The notes: generated by a model from the letters alone, not told the origin. A DNA stretch of 64,000 bases from JBBRTJ01 sp038244535 (GCA_038244535.1 JBBRTJ010000005.1:9107-73106), one strand, 5' to 3'. Counted from the first letter of the stretch, positions 1-9,027 are shown. A program made the numbers and translations.

Positions 1-738
1 CAGGCGGTCGCCGATCTGGCCCCCGCCGCGCTCGACCGGGTCTACGCGGTCGTCGCCACGGCGGGCACCACCAACGAGGGGATCATCGACGACCTGGCGG
101 GCATCGCCGAGGTCTGCGGGGCGCACGGGTGGTGGCTCCACGTCGATGCCGCGTATGGCGGTGCCGCCCTCGCGGCGCCGAGCGCCCGACCCCGCTTCGC
201 GGGCATCGAGCACGCCGACTCGTTCGTCGTCGATCCGCACAAGTGGCTGTTTGCTCCCTACGACTGTGCCGCGCTCCTGTACCGCGATCCCGCCATCGCG
301 CGCGCTGCGCACACCCAGCACGCCGCCTACCTCGACGTGCTCACGGGGGGCGGCGACTGGAACCCGAGCGACTACGCGTACCACCTCACGCGGCGTGTGC
401 GTGGGCTGCCGTTCTGGTTCAGCCTCGCCACCCACGGCACCGCGGCCTACGGCGACGCGATCGAGGCGACCCTCGCCCTCACCGTCGAAGTCGGCGAGCT
501 CATCCGGGCGACGCCGTTCGTCGAGCTCGTCATCGAGCCCAGCCTGTCGGTCGTGCTGTTCCGTCGCCTCGGCTGGGGGCCGGACGACTACGCGAGCTGG
601 AGCGATGCCGTGCTGTCCTCCGGCCTCACGCTCACGGTCCCGACTGCCCACGCAGGCGAGACCTGCCTGCGCTTCTGCTTCGTCAACCCCCGCACCACGC
701 TCGACGACGTGCGGATGATCATCGACTCGCTGGCCTGA
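1..738 (+). CDS. Group II PLP-dependent decarboxylase, 3' part
   Basis: This is the C-terminal 245 codons of a gene that begins before the window. The reading frame is open from base 1 to TGA at 736-738. It contains the fold-type I motifs of the glutamate/aromatic-L-amino-acid decarboxylase family: HVDAAYGG, whose Asp contacts the pyridine nitrogen of PLP, and DPHKW, whose Lys (codon 241-243) should form the Schiff base. Family members remove the alpha-carboxyl group of amino acids such as glutamate, aspartate, tyrosine or tryptophan. The substrate cannot be chosen without the missing N-terminal half. It converges with the next gene with no intergenic base between them. Confidence 0.85.
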   Translation, partial: QAVADLAPAALDRVYAVVATAGTTNEGIIDDLAGIAEVCGAHGWWLHVDAAYGGAALAAPSARPRFAGIEHADSFVVDPHKWLFAPYDCAALLYRDPAIARAAHTQHAAYLDVLTGGGDWNPSDYAYHLTRRVRGLPFWFSLATHGTAAYGDAIEATLALTVEVGELIRATPFVELVIEPSLSVVLFRRLGWGPDDYASWSDAVLSSGLTLTVPTAHAGETCLRFCFVNPRTTLDDVRMIIDSLA

Positions 739-1428
739 TCAGGCCGTCCAGCGGCTCTGCCCGAACCGGTAGCCCACGGAGCGAACCGTCTGGATGAGTC
801 CGGCGTGCTCGTCGGAGAGCTTGGCCCGGAGCCGGCGGATGTGGACGTCGACCGTGCGGGCACCGCCGTAGTACTCGTACCCCCAGACGCGGCTGAGCAG
901 GATCTCGCGGGTGAACACCTTGCCCGGGTGCTGGGCCAGGAACTTGAGCAGCTCGTACTCCATGTAGGTGAGGTCGAGCGGGTGGCTGGCGATGTAGGCC
1001 TGGTAGGTCTCGAGGTTGAGCACGAGTGGGCCGTACTCGACCACCTCGGGTCGAGTGCCGCCGCCCTTCTTCCAGAACAGGTGCTTGAGGCGGGCCTCCA
1101 GCTCGCGTGGGTGGAACGGGGCCAGGCAGAAGTCGTCGAACAGGTCGTCGCGCAAGTCGAGCTCGGCGAGCTGCGCGCCCGACACGAGCAGCAGCAGCGG
1201 CTGCAGCGGCACGTCGCGCTTGCGCAGCGAGCGGCACAGGCCCCACGCCCCTTCGGGGTCGCGGTCGGCAGCAACGACCGCGCCGCCCCAGCCATCGCCC
1301 GGCTCGAGCCGGTTGGCGATCTCGGGAGCCGAGGCCGCCTTCCACGCGTAGCCGCCGAGGTCGAGCGTCTGGGCCAGCTCCGGCGCAGGCGGGTCCGGGA
1401 ACACCAGGATCGGTTCCATCAGGACCAT
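739..1428 (-). CDS. glnR: GlnR-like OmpR-family transcriptional regulator
   Basis: About 229 residues: a receiver-like N-terminal half followed by an OmpR/PhoB winged helix. The winged helix (LDLTYMEYELLKFLAQHPGK, then a WGYEYYGG-RTVDVHIRRLRAKL stretch and a VRSVGYRFG end) closely resembles actinobacterial GlnR, the nitrogen regulator. The receiver is atypical. The acidic pair expected after strand 1 is absent, and the usual Lys before the last helix is replaced (LAPFHPREL instead of a KPF-type motif), so control by phosphorylation is unlikely, as in known GlnR. It lies directly downstream of a glutamine synthetase gene on the same strand. The start used is ATG at 1428; a GTG at 1434 overlapping the glnA stop (GTGA) is the alternative. 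The GlnR identity is inferred from similarity plus context. Confidence 0.72.
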   Translation of the reverse strand: MVLMEPILVFPDPPAPELAQTLDLGGYAWKAASAPEIANRLEPGDGWGGAVVAADRDPEGAWGLCRSLRKRDVPLQPLLLLVSGAQLAELDLRDDLFDDFCLAPFHPRELEARLKHLFWKKGGGTRPEVVEYGPLVLNLETYQAYIASHPLDLTYMEYELLKFLAQHPGKVFTREILLSRVWGYEYYGGARTVDVHIRRLRAKLSDEHAGLIQTVRSVGYRFGQSRWTA

Positions 1429-1430
1429 GT

Positions 1431-2759
1431 TCACACCGTGCGCAGGTAGCGGTCGATCTCGTATGGCGTGACCTGGGTCTTGTAGCCGCGCCACTCGCTG
1501 CGCTTGTTGCGCAGGAACCACTCGAAGATGTGCTCGCCCAGGGCTTCGGCCACCAGCTCGGACTTCTCCATGAGCGTCAGCGCATCGGCCAGTGACTGGG
1601 GCAGGGGGTGCAGCCCTTCGGCGGCCCGCTCTTGGTCGGTGAGCTCGAAGATGTTGGCCGATGCCTCCGGCGGGAGCTCGTAGCCCTCGGCGATGCCCTT
1701 GAGGCCAGCGGCAAGGATGACCGAGAACGCGAGGTACGGGTTCGTCGCGGGGTCAGGCGCCCGGTACTCGATGCGAGTGGCGGACGCCTTGTTCTTCGGG
1801 ACGGGCACGCGGATCAGGGCTGAGCGGTTGTTGCGAGCCCAGCTGACGTAGGCGGGGGCCTCGAAGCCGGGGATCAGTCGCTTGTAGCTGTTGACGGTCT
1901 GGTTGGTGACGGCCGTGATCTCTGGGGCGTGATGGAGCAGCCCGGCGATGAAGCCCTTGGCGGTCTTCGAGAGGTTGTACGGGTCACCGGGGTCGTGGAA
2001 CGCGTTCTCGTCGCCCTCGAACAGGCTCATGTGGGTGTGCATGCCCGAGCCCTGCACGCCTTCAAGGGGCTTGGGCATGAAGGTGGCGTACACGCCGGCG
2101 GCCTGGGCGGCTTCGCGCACGACGACCCTGAAGGTCATCACGCTGTCGGCCATCGTGAGGGCGTCGGTGTGGCGGAGGTCGATCTCGTACTGGCTCGGAG
2201 CGTCCTCGTGGAACGCGTACTCGACCGGGATGCCCATGGCTTCGAGCGTGTGGATGGTGCGCTTGCGCAGGGTGCCGGCGACGTCGGCCGTGGTCAGGTC
2301 GAAGTAGCCCCCCCGATCCAGCGGCTGGGGGTGGCCGTTGGCGTCATCGGCGAAGTAGAAGTACTCCATCTCGGGGGCGACGTAGAACGAGAAGCCACGC
2401 TCGCGAGCTCGGTCCAGGTTGCGGCGCAGCACGTTGCGAGGGTCACCCTCGAAAGGACTGCCGTCGAGGTTCTTGATGTCGCAGAAGATGCGGGCGGCCG
2501 GTTCCTTGGCCTCGGCCCACGGCAGCAGCTCGAAGCTGGCCGGGTCGGGCATAGCCAGGACGTCGCTCTCCTGCACGCGGGAGAACCCGTCGATCGATGA
2601 GCCGTCGAAGGTCATGCCCTCCTCGAGGGCGTTCTCCATCTCGGCCGGCGTGATGGCAAAGCTCTTGAGCTGACCGAGCACGTCGGTGAACCAGAGCCAG
2701 ATGATCCGCACGCCCCGTTCCTCGACGGATCGCAGGACGTAATCGTGCTGTCGCTCCAT
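1431..2759 (-). CDS. Glutamine synthetase, type I, without adenylylation site
   Basis: 442 residues, the usual length for the shorter GSI class. It condenses glutamate and ammonia with ATP in the cytosol. Family motifs are present: DGSSIDGF near residue 52, the metal/substrate stretch APEMEYFYF, a GSGMHTHMSLF segment, and an RVPVPKNKASATRIEYRAPD-like ATP/glutamate region. Where GSI-beta enzymes carry the adenylylated Tyr (NLYDLPPEE-type), this protein reads NIFELTDQE, so it should escape control by GlnE. That matches GlnA2-like or GSI-alpha enzymes. It is transcribed away from the second glutamine synthetase across a shared 167-base promoter region, and its stop overlaps the regulator gene. 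Confidence 0.93.
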   Translation of the reverse strand: MERQHDYVLRSVEERGVRIIWLWFTDVLGQLKSFAITPAEMENALEEGMTFDGSSIDGFSRVQESDVLAMPDPASFELLPWAEAKEPAARIFCDIKNLDGSPFEGDPRNVLRRNLDRARERGFSFYVAPEMEYFYFADDANGHPQPLDRGGYFDLTTADVAGTLRKRTIHTLEAMGIPVEYAFHEDAPSQYEIDLRHTDALTMADSVMTFRVVVREAAQAAGVYATFMPKPLEGVQGSGMHTHMSLFEGDENAFHDPGDPYNLSKTAKGFIAGLLHHAPEITAVTNQTVNSYKRLIPGFEAPAYVSWARNNRSALIRVPVPKNKASATRIEYRAPDPATNPYLAFSVILAAGLKGIAEGYELPPEASANIFELTDQERAAEGLHPLPQSLADALTLMEKSELVAEALGEHIFEWFLRNKRSEWRGYKTQVTPYEIDRYLRTV

Positions 2760-2809
2760 GGACCTAGTCTCGATCTTCGCCCGGTACCGGTTCCACTGCC
2801 GACACCCCT

Positions 2810-2828
2810 GTTCACAACTAGTTCACAA
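2810..2828. promoter_or_regulatory. Two 11-bp-spaced GTTCACAA direct repeats between the glnA genes
   Basis: GTTCACAA occurs at 2810-2817 and again at 2821-2828, exactly one 11-bp helical turn apart. The site lies between the divergent glutamine synthetase genes. Direct repeats at this spacing are the usual recognition pattern of OmpR-type winged-helix dimers, so the GlnR-like protein encoded next door is the obvious candidate. The repeats do not match the canonical GlnR box (GTnAC and GaAAC half-sites) exactly, so the link is inference. Confidence 0.4.
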
Positions 2829-2926
2829 TGGGGCAACGGTCGGGAAATCGGGCCAAGCGAGTGTTTCAGCTGGTCCCACGCGGCCCGTCCGCCCACCTCT
2901 CACGTTCACGCCCCCAAGGAGGCATC

Positions 2927-4351
2927 GTGCCCCAGCGCACACCGGCCCAAGTCTTGAAACTGATCAAGGACGAAGGCTGCGAGTTCGTCGACTTCCGCTT
3001 CTGCGACCTGCCCGGCGTCATGCAGCACGTCACCATCCCCGCCAAGGTCCTGAGCGAGAGCACCTTCGAAGAGGGGCACGGCTTCGATGGTTCGTCGATC
3101 CGAGGCTTCCAGGAGATCCAGGAGTCGGACATGATCCTGCTTCCGGATCCCGACACGGCCTACGTCGATCCGTTCATGAAGCGATCCACCCTCGTGCTGC
3201 ACTGCTACGTGGCCGATCCGCTCACCATGGAGAGCTACTCGCGCGATCCGCGCTTCGTGGCCAAGAAGGCCGAGGACTACCTGAAGTCCACCGGCATCGC
3301 CGACACGGCGTACTTCGGTCCCGAGCCCGAGTTCTTCATCTTCGACAACGTCCAGTTCGAGTACGGCCCCAACAAGAGCATGCACTTGGTCGACTCGGTC
3401 GAAGGCGTGTGGAACACCGGCCGCGACGAGGGTCCGAACCTCGGCTACAAGCCCCGCACCAAGCAGGGCTACTTCCCGGTGCCGCCGATGGATCACTACC
3501 AGGACCTCCGCTCCGACATGGCGGCCACGCTCGAGAGCGTCGGCATCGAAGTCGAGCTCCACCACCACGAGGTCGCCACCGGCGGCCAGTGCGAGATCGG
3601 CATGAAGTTCAACACGCTGCTGGCCATGGGTGACCAGTTGATGACCTTCAAGTACGTGCTCAAGAACGTGGCCTGGCAGGCGGGCAAGAGCCTCACCTTC
3701 ATGCCCAAGCCCATCTTCCAGGACAACGGCTCTGGCATGCACTGCCACCAGTCGCTGTGGAAGGGCGGCGAGCCCCTGTTCTTCGACGAGACCGGCTACG
3801 CGGGCCTGTCGGACATCGCACGCTGGTACATCGGCGGCCTGCTGCACCACGCGCCGGCCATCTTGGCTTTCGCCGCGCCGACGACCAACAGCTACAAGCG
3901 GCTCGTGCCGGGCTACGAGGCCCCGGTCAACCTCGTCTACAGCCAGCGCAACCGGTCGGCGTCGTGCCGGATCCCGATCGCGCAGAAGAGCCCGAAGGCC
4001 AAGCGGGTCGAGTTCCGCTGCCCCGATGCTTCGGCCAACCCGTACCTGGCCTTCGCTGCCATGATGATGGCCGGGGTTGATGGCGTGCAGAACCGCATCG
4101 AGCCCCCGCCCCCCATGGACAAGGACCTCTACGACCTGCCGCCCGAGGAGCTGGCCAAGGTTCCCCAGGTCCCGGGCTCGCTCGAGGAGTCGTTGCGAGC
4201 GCTCGAGAACGACCACGCCTTCCTCACCGCCGGTGGGGTGTTCACCGACGACCTCATCGAGTCCCACATCGCCTACAAGCGCACTCACGAGATCGACGCC
4301 ATCCGCCTGCGTCCGCACCCCTACGAGTTCGCCCTGTACTACGACATCTGA
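2927..4351 (+). CDS. glnA: Glutamine synthetase, type I-beta (adenylylatable)
   Basis: 474 residues, typical GlnA1 length. The start is GTG at 2927, because a strong Shine-Dalgarno AAGGAGG lies at 2916-2922 and the protein then begins like actinobacterial GlnA1 (FRFCDLPGVMQH). Active-site motifs include DGSSIRGF, GPEPEFFIFD, NGSGMHCHQS and NRSASCRIPI. The C-terminal KDLYDLPPEE carries the Tyr that GlnE adenylylates, so this is the regulated housekeeping enzyme. The adenylyltransferase gene is the next intact gene downstream, on the opposite strand. A strong hairpin 6 bases after the stop probably ends the transcript. Confidence 0.97.
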   Translation: MPQRTPAQVLKLIKDEGCEFVDFRFCDLPGVMQHVTIPAKVLSESTFEEGHGFDGSSIRGFQEIQESDMILLPDPDTAYVDPFMKRSTLVLHCYVADPLTMESYSRDPRFVAKKAEDYLKSTGIADTAYFGPEPEFFIFDNVQFEYGPNKSMHLVDSVEGVWNTGRDEGPNLGYKPRTKQGYFPVPPMDHYQDLRSDMAATLESVGIEVELHHHEVATGGQCEIGMKFNTLLAMGDQLMTFKYVLKNVAWQAGKSLTFMPKPIFQDNGSGMHCHQSLWKGGEPLFFDETGYAGLSDIARWYIGGLLHHAPAILAFAAPTTNSYKRLVPGYEAPVNLVYSQRNRSASCRIPIAQKSPKAKRVEFRCPDASANPYLAFAAMMMAGVDGVQNRIEPPPPMDKDLYDLPPEELAKVPQVPGSLEESLRALENDHAFLTAGGVFTDDLIESHIAYKRTHEIDAIRLRPHPYEFALYYDI

Positions 4352-4357
4352 GCCAGT

Positions 4358-4393
4358 CGGCCGCTGACCCGCGGAAACGTCGGTCAGCGGCCG
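4358..4393. terminator. 12-bp hairpin after glnA
   Basis: CGGCCGCTGACC (4358-4369) pairs perfectly with GGTCAGCGGCCG (4382-4393) around a 12-base loop. It starts 6 bases after the glnA stop. There is no T-tract, as is common for actinobacterial terminators. Its right arm runs into the VapC remnant. Confidence 0.55.
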
Positions 4394-4568
4394 GCTCGGC
4401 AAGGCCTTCGTGCAGTACCGGCGCCGAGGCGGTGCCAGGACCTCGACGCTGCCGGACTTCTACATCGGCGCGCATGCGGCGATCGACGGCCTCAGCCTCA
4501 TCACGCGTGACGGTTCGCGCTACGCGAGCTACTTCCCGACCGTCGCCCTCGTCGTCCCTGGCCCGTAG
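4368..4568 (+). pseudogene. VapC-type PIN-domain toxin remnant (C-terminal piece)
   Basis: The frame after the stop at 4365-4367 translates to about 66 residues ending at TAG 4566-4568. The stretch LPDFYIGAHAAIDGLSLITR, followed by DGSRYASYFPTV, matches the C-terminal half of VapC ribonuclease toxins. These have an acidic DF residue, a GAHA helix, a TRD acidic triad and a final YFPT strand. The N-terminal half with the first catalytic Asp is missing, and no VapB antitoxin gene is present. The remnant sits between glnA and glnE and shares its first bases with the glnA hairpin. I read it as the decayed end of a former toxin-antitoxin module. A short functional protein is unlikely. Confidence 0.65.
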
Positions 4569-7250
4569 TCAGGTGATGCCGTAGAACACGCGTTCGACGA
4601 CGGCTCGTGCTCGTCTCGTGACTCGTCGGTACTCCTCGCGGAGCTCGGCCGGCGTGGTGTCGAGGGACCGGGCCAGCCAGGTCAGCGGGGCTCCTTGTTG
4701 GGGGAGGGCATCGCCCGGCGCGCTGCGCACGAGGAACATCCGGTTGCGGGTGCGCTCGCAGAACCGGTAGCTCTCGCCGAGGGCCAGCCCGTCGTGGGGG
4801 TCGAGGGCATCGTGCTCGACGAGCGCCCGCAGCGCCGCCGTCGTGGAGGGCTCCCGGATCCCGTGCTCGAGCTGCAGGAGCTGCGCGGTGAACTCGACGT
4901 CAACCAGCGCCCCTCGCCCGAGCTTGAGGTGGAACTGCGGATCGTCGCCAGGCTGGAGGCGCTCGCGCTCGATGCGGGCCTTCATTCGCCGGATCTCCCG
5001 TCGATCATCGGCCGAGAGGCCGGGCTCCCACACGAAGCCGTCCAGCAGGGCCATGAACGCCACGCCGAGCGCGGCGTCACCGGCCACGGGCCTTGCCCGA
5101 AGCATCGCCTGGCGCTCCCACACCAAGGCCCACTGCTCGAAGTAGCGGTCGTAGCTCGAGAGCGAGCGGCTGATCGGACCCTGCTTGCCCTCCGGTCGCA
5201 ACCCCAGGTCGATGTTCCAGATCTGCTCGGCCGGTGATGCTCCGTCGACGAACCGCCTGAGGCCCGAGGCGACCCGGTCGGCCTCGGCCCGATCGGCGGC
5301 GCCGGAGCCCTCGTAGACGAACACCACGTCGAGGTCGCTCGCGTAGCTGAGCTCTGAGCCCGCGAATCGTCCGAGGGCGATGACCGCAAAGGGCACCGCC
5401 GGATCGAGTGCGGCCAAGGCGGCCTCGAGGGACGCCTCGGCCAGGGTCGTGAGGTCTCGACCGACCTCGTCGGTCGTGGCCGCCCCGAGGAGGTCGCGGG
5501 CCACGATCCCGAACAGGTTGCGGTCCTTCCATCGGCGTAGGGCGCGCTGACGGTCGGCGAGGTCGGGGCGCCAGTCGAGCGCGGTCCGGGCCCGGCTCAC
5601 CAGCTCGGGCCTCGCTTGGGTCGAGAGCCGGCCGCTGTCGGGTAGGCGGGCGACGAGATCGATGTTGCGGGCGAGCAGGTCAGCGGTCATGCGGCTCGTG
5701 CCGACCAGCGAGCAGAGACGGCGGGCGGCTTCGGGGGAGTCTCGAAAGGCTCGGGCCAGCTCCTCGGCTCGGTCGCGCTGGTCGCTCAGGTTGCGCAGGC
5801 ACAGGAGCCCGAGGTCGGGATCAGGCGTGGTCGACAGCCAGGACAGCAGCACCGGGAGCATCTGCTGCATGAGCCGGGACGATCGGGTCAGGCCGCGCGT
5901 GAGCTCGTGCACGGCAGCGCGGGTGCGGGGACCGTCAGAGAAGCCAAAGGCGGCGAGGCGGGCCTCGATGGCGCCCGGCCGGTGGAGGAGCTCGTCGTCG
6001 GCCCCGGCAAAGGCCTCGAGGAGCGGCCGGAAGTAGAGACGCTCGTGAATGGTGCGCACCGTGCCCTGGTGACGAGCGAGGGCCGCGTCGAGCTGCTCGA
6101 GCGCGGACCCGGCGCGACCATCGGCGAAGCCCATGGTGCGGGCGATGCGGGTGCGTTCGCCATCGTCGACGGGCATGGCGTGCACCTGAGCGCCGTCGTA
6201 GAGCTGGAGCCGGTGCTCCAGCATCCGCAGGAAGCGGTAAGCCTCGGCGAGGGCGGCGGCATCGCCGCCGTCGACGTAGCCGGCCTCGGCGAGCACGGAG
6301 AGCGCGGTGAGCGTCGTCGGTGAGCGCAGATCCTCGTCGAGTCGCCCGTGCACCAGTTGCAGCAGCTGGACGGCGAACTCGATGTCACGGATCCCGCCTC
6401 GTCCGAGCTTGACCTCTCGATCGGTCAGCCCCCGGCGGGCGAGATCGGCCTCGGTGCGAGCCTTCATGTGCCGGAGCTGACGAAGGTCGTCGGCGCTGAA
6501 CGTCGTCGACCACAGGCGCTGCTCGGCCACGGCCTCGAACTCGCGGCCGAGGGACTCGGCGCCAGCGGCAAAGCGCGCCTTCAACAGCGCCTGCATCTCC
6601 CAGGGCTCGGCCCATCGCTCCCAGTACGCCTGGTACGAGGCGATGCTGCGCACGAGCGGCCCGTCCCGGCCCTGTGGTCGCAGGTTCGCATCGATGCGAA
6701 ACGACGGGCGGGTGGCTTCCATCGTGCGCCGAGCGGCCCGCTCGAGCGCGCCGGGGTCTCCCTGGCCGACGAACATCACGTCGATGTCGCTCGCGTAGTT
6801 CAGCTCGTCACCGCCGAGCTTGCCCATCCCGATCACGGCCAGCGGCTCGGCCGGTTGCGCCAGGGCCAGCGATGCCGTCAGCACGTCGCGCGCGCACTGG
6901 GCGATGGCCCTGGTGGCGGCCTCGACGTCATCGAGCCCGAGCAGGTCGCGCGCCGCGATCCGCAGCTCCTCCAGGCGCTTCCAACGCCGAAGGTCTTCGA
7001 TCGAGGTGCTCACCGGAGGGGAGCGGTGGTCGAGGTCGCCGAGGACGTGGAGGGCCCCGGGATCAAAGACCAACAAGGTGCTGAAGGCTCGGCTCGCCCC
7101 GGTCACGGTGGCCACTGCCCGTGCGAGCAGCGGATCGTTCAGTCGCTCCGCCGCGGTTGGGTCGGCCGCGATGAGCTGGTCGACCGCGAGGGCTGCGGCC
7201 CGGGGCGCAGCCGACTGCTCGATCGCATCGGCCAGGGTCACGGCGCGCAC
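4569..7250 (-). CDS. glnE: Bifunctional glutamine synthetase adenylyltransferase / adenylyl-removing enzyme
   Basis: 893 residues with the expected two nucleotidyltransferase halves. The N-terminal adenylyl-removing domain contains GMGKLGGDELNYASDIDVMF. The C-terminal adenylyltransferase domain contains GRFAGSELSYASDLDVVF. Each carries the DxD metal pair and is followed by a helical bundle with KLGRGG-type motifs. The enzyme adds AMP to, or removes it from, the Tyr of GlnA to tune activity to nitrogen status. Its target motif is intact in the GlnA at 2927 and absent from the GlnA at 1431. The start is GTG at 7250, divergent from nadE with a 53-base gap. Confidence 0.95.
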   Translation of the reverse strand: MRAVTLADAIEQSAAPRAAALAVDQLIAADPTAAERLNDPLLARAVATVTGASRAFSTLLVFDPGALHVLGDLDHRSPPVSTSIEDLRRWKRLEELRIAARDLLGLDDVEAATRAIAQCARDVLTASLALAQPAEPLAVIGMGKLGGDELNYASDIDVMFVGQGDPGALERAARRTMEATRPSFRIDANLRPQGRDGPLVRSIASYQAYWERWAEPWEMQALLKARFAAGAESLGREFEAVAEQRLWSTTFSADDLRQLRHMKARTEADLARRGLTDREVKLGRGGIRDIEFAVQLLQLVHGRLDEDLRSPTTLTALSVLAEAGYVDGGDAAALAEAYRFLRMLEHRLQLYDGAQVHAMPVDDGERTRIARTMGFADGRAGSALEQLDAALARHQGTVRTIHERLYFRPLLEAFAGADDELLHRPGAIEARLAAFGFSDGPRTRAAVHELTRGLTRSSRLMQQMLPVLLSWLSTTPDPDLGLLCLRNLSDQRDRAEELARAFRDSPEAARRLCSLVGTSRMTADLLARNIDLVARLPDSGRLSTQARPELVSRARTALDWRPDLADRQRALRRWKDRNLFGIVARDLLGAATTDEVGRDLTTLAEASLEAALAALDPAVPFAVIALGRFAGSELSYASDLDVVFVYEGSGAADRAEADRVASGLRRFVDGASPAEQIWNIDLGLRPEGKQGPISRSLSSYDRYFEQWALVWERQAMLRARPVAGDAALGVAFMALLDGFVWEPGLSADDRREIRRMKARIERERLQPGDDPQFHLKLGRGALVDVEFTAQLLQLEHGIREPSTTAALRALVEHDALDPHDGLALGESYRFCERTRNRMFLVRSAPGDALPQQGAPLTWLARSLDTTPAELREEYRRVTRRARAVVERVFYGIT

Positions 7251-7290
7251 CTTACGAAAGGTCCACCAGGGCCTGCGCTGCGCCCGCCGG

Positions 7291-7296
7291 TACGCT
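7291..7296 (+). promoter_or_regulatory. Leaderless-type -10 box of nadE
   Basis: TACGCT lies 7 bases before the nadE GTG start. Transcription would begin at or next to the start codon. Confidence 0.5.
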
Positions 7297-7303
7297 CTGC
7301 CGC

Positions 7304-9025
7304 GTGCCTCGCCTGCGGCTCGCGCTGTCCCAGCTCAACACCGTGGTCGGCGACCTCGACGGCAACGTCACCCGGATCCTCGACGCCTACGACCAGGCCG
7401 AGGCCGCGGGCGCCGACCTCGTCGCCTTTCCCGAGCTGGCGATCACCGGCTACCCGCCCGAGGACCTGGTCCTCAAGCCCGGCTTCGTGGCCGACAACCA
7501 GGCGGCGCTGGCCAAGGTGGCGGCCCGCACCGGCCGATGCGCCGCCGTCGTCGGGTTCGTCGAGTCCGGGCACGACCTCTACAACGCAGCTGCCCTCTGC
7601 GTCGGTGGCTCGGTGGTCGGCACCTTTCGCAAGCGGCTGCTGCCCAACTACTCGGTGTTCGACGAGCAGCGCTGGTTCACCCCGGGCAGCGGTGACCCGA
7701 CGCTGTTCGTGATCGGTGGGGTGGCGGTGGCGGTGACCATCTGCGAGGACGCTTGGAGCCCCGACGGTCCGATCGGGCTCGCGGCGGCCGGTGGCGCCGA
7801 ACTGATCGTCAACATCAACGCCTCCCCCTACTTCGCCGACCGGCTCGCGGCGCGAGAGCGAATGTTGTCGACGCGCGCCGCCGACGCCTCGTGCGCGATC
7901 GCCTACGTCAACCAGGTCGGGGGTCAAGACGAGCTGGTGTTCGACGGGGCCTCGCTCGTGTTCGACGCCGACGGCAACCTGGTGGCCCGCGCCCGGCAGT
8001 TCGTCGAGGAGCTCGTGCTGGTCGACCTCGACGTGAGGCCTGTGTTCCGCAAGCGGCTGCTCGATCCACGGGGTCGCACGTCTATGCCCCCGCTGCCCCG
8101 AGTCATCGTGAGCGAGGGCCCGGGCCGCGCCGAGGTCGACCGCGATCGGCGAGCGCCGGTCATCGAGGCGCCGCTCGACCCCATAGCCGAGGTCTATGGC
8201 GCGCTTGTCCTCGGCACGCGTGACTACGTCGGCAAGAACGGCTTCACCGATGTCGTCATCGGCCTGTCCGGTGGCATCGACTCGTCGCTCGTGGCCTGCA
8301 TCGCCGTAGACGCCCTCGGTGCCGAGCACGTCCACGGCGTCTCGATGCCGTCGCGCTACTCGAGCGACGGATCCCGAACCGACGCTGCCGAGCTGGCGAG
8401 CCGCCTCGGCATCGATCTGCGGGCCATCCCCATCGAGCCGGCTCACGCCGCCCTGCTCGACCTGCTTGCTCCGTCCTTCGGTGACCGCGCTGTCGACCTC
8501 ACCGAGGAGAACCTGCAGAGCCGGATTCGGGGCGTGCTGCTCATGGCGCTCAGCAACAAGCTGGGCTGGATGGTGCTCACCACTGGCAACAAGAGCGAGA
8601 TGGCCGTCGGCTACTCGACGTTGTACGGCGACACCGCCGGGGGGTTCGCCGTCATCAAGGACGTGCTCAAGACGCTCGTGTACGAGCTGTGCCGCCACGT
8701 CAACCGGGTGGCCGGCCGCGAGGTCGTCACCGAGGACGTGCTCACCAAGCCACCATCGGCCGAGCTGCGGCCCGACCAGCGCGACGACCAGAGCCTCCCG
8801 CCCTACGACGTGCTCGATCCGCTGATCGAGGCCTACGTCGAGCGCGACATCACCGCGGGCGAGCTCGTCGCCGCGGGCTGGGATCCCGAGCTCGTGCGCC
8901 GCATCACGAGGCTGGTCGACCTGGCCGAGTACAAGCGCCGCCAGTCACCTCCCGGTGTACGGGTCACCGCGAAGGCGTTCGGCAAAGACCGGCGCCTGCC
9001 GATCACCAACGGCTACCGCGGCTGA
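7304..9025 (+). CDS. nadE: Glutamine-dependent NAD+ synthetase
   Basis: 573 residues. The N-terminal nitrilase-fold glutaminase domain (about 1-260) shows the Glu of FPELAITGYPPEDL, the Lys of RKRLLPNY and the Cys of VTICEDAW, which form the Glu-Lys-Cys triad. The C-terminal synthetase domain has the ATP pyrophosphatase P-loop (GLSGGIDSSL, about residue 320). It amidates nicotinic acid adenine dinucleotide to NAD+ with ammonia channelled from glutamine. The length agrees with the eukaryote-like or short actinobacterial type. The GTG start at 7304 is supported by the -10 box 7 bases upstream. It converges with the next gene, leaving 2 bases. Confidence 0.95.
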   Translation: MPRLRLALSQLNTVVGDLDGNVTRILDAYDQAEAAGADLVAFPELAITGYPPEDLVLKPGFVADNQAALAKVAARTGRCAAVVGFVESGHDLYNAAALCVGGSVVGTFRKRLLPNYSVFDEQRWFTPGSGDPTLFVIGGVAVAVTICEDAWSPDGPIGLAAAGGAELIVNINASPYFADRLAARERMLSTRAADASCAIAYVNQVGGQDELVFDGASLVFDADGNLVARARQFVEELVLVDLDVRPVFRKRLLDPRGRTSMPPLPRVIVSEGPGRAEVDRDRRAPVIEAPLDPIAEVYGALVLGTRDYVGKNGFTDVVIGLSGGIDSSLVACIAVDALGAEHVHGVSMPSRYSSDGSRTDAAELASRLGIDLRAIPIEPAHAALLDLLAPSFGDRAVDLTEENLQSRIRGVLLMALSNKLGWMVLTTGNKSEMAVGYSTLYGDTAGGFAVIKDVLKTLVYELCRHVNRVAGREVVTEDVLTKPPSAELRPDQRDDQSLPPYDVLDPLIEAYVERDITAGELVAAGWDPELVRRITRLVDLAEYKRRQSPPGVRVTAKAFGKDRRLPITNGYRG

Positions 9026-9027
9026 GC

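Noticed and set aside
2799..2839. Canonical GlnR box between the glnA genes.
   Set aside because: The repeats have the right 11-bp spacing but do not fit the GTnAC/GaAAC pattern on either strand; reported only as a direct repeat.
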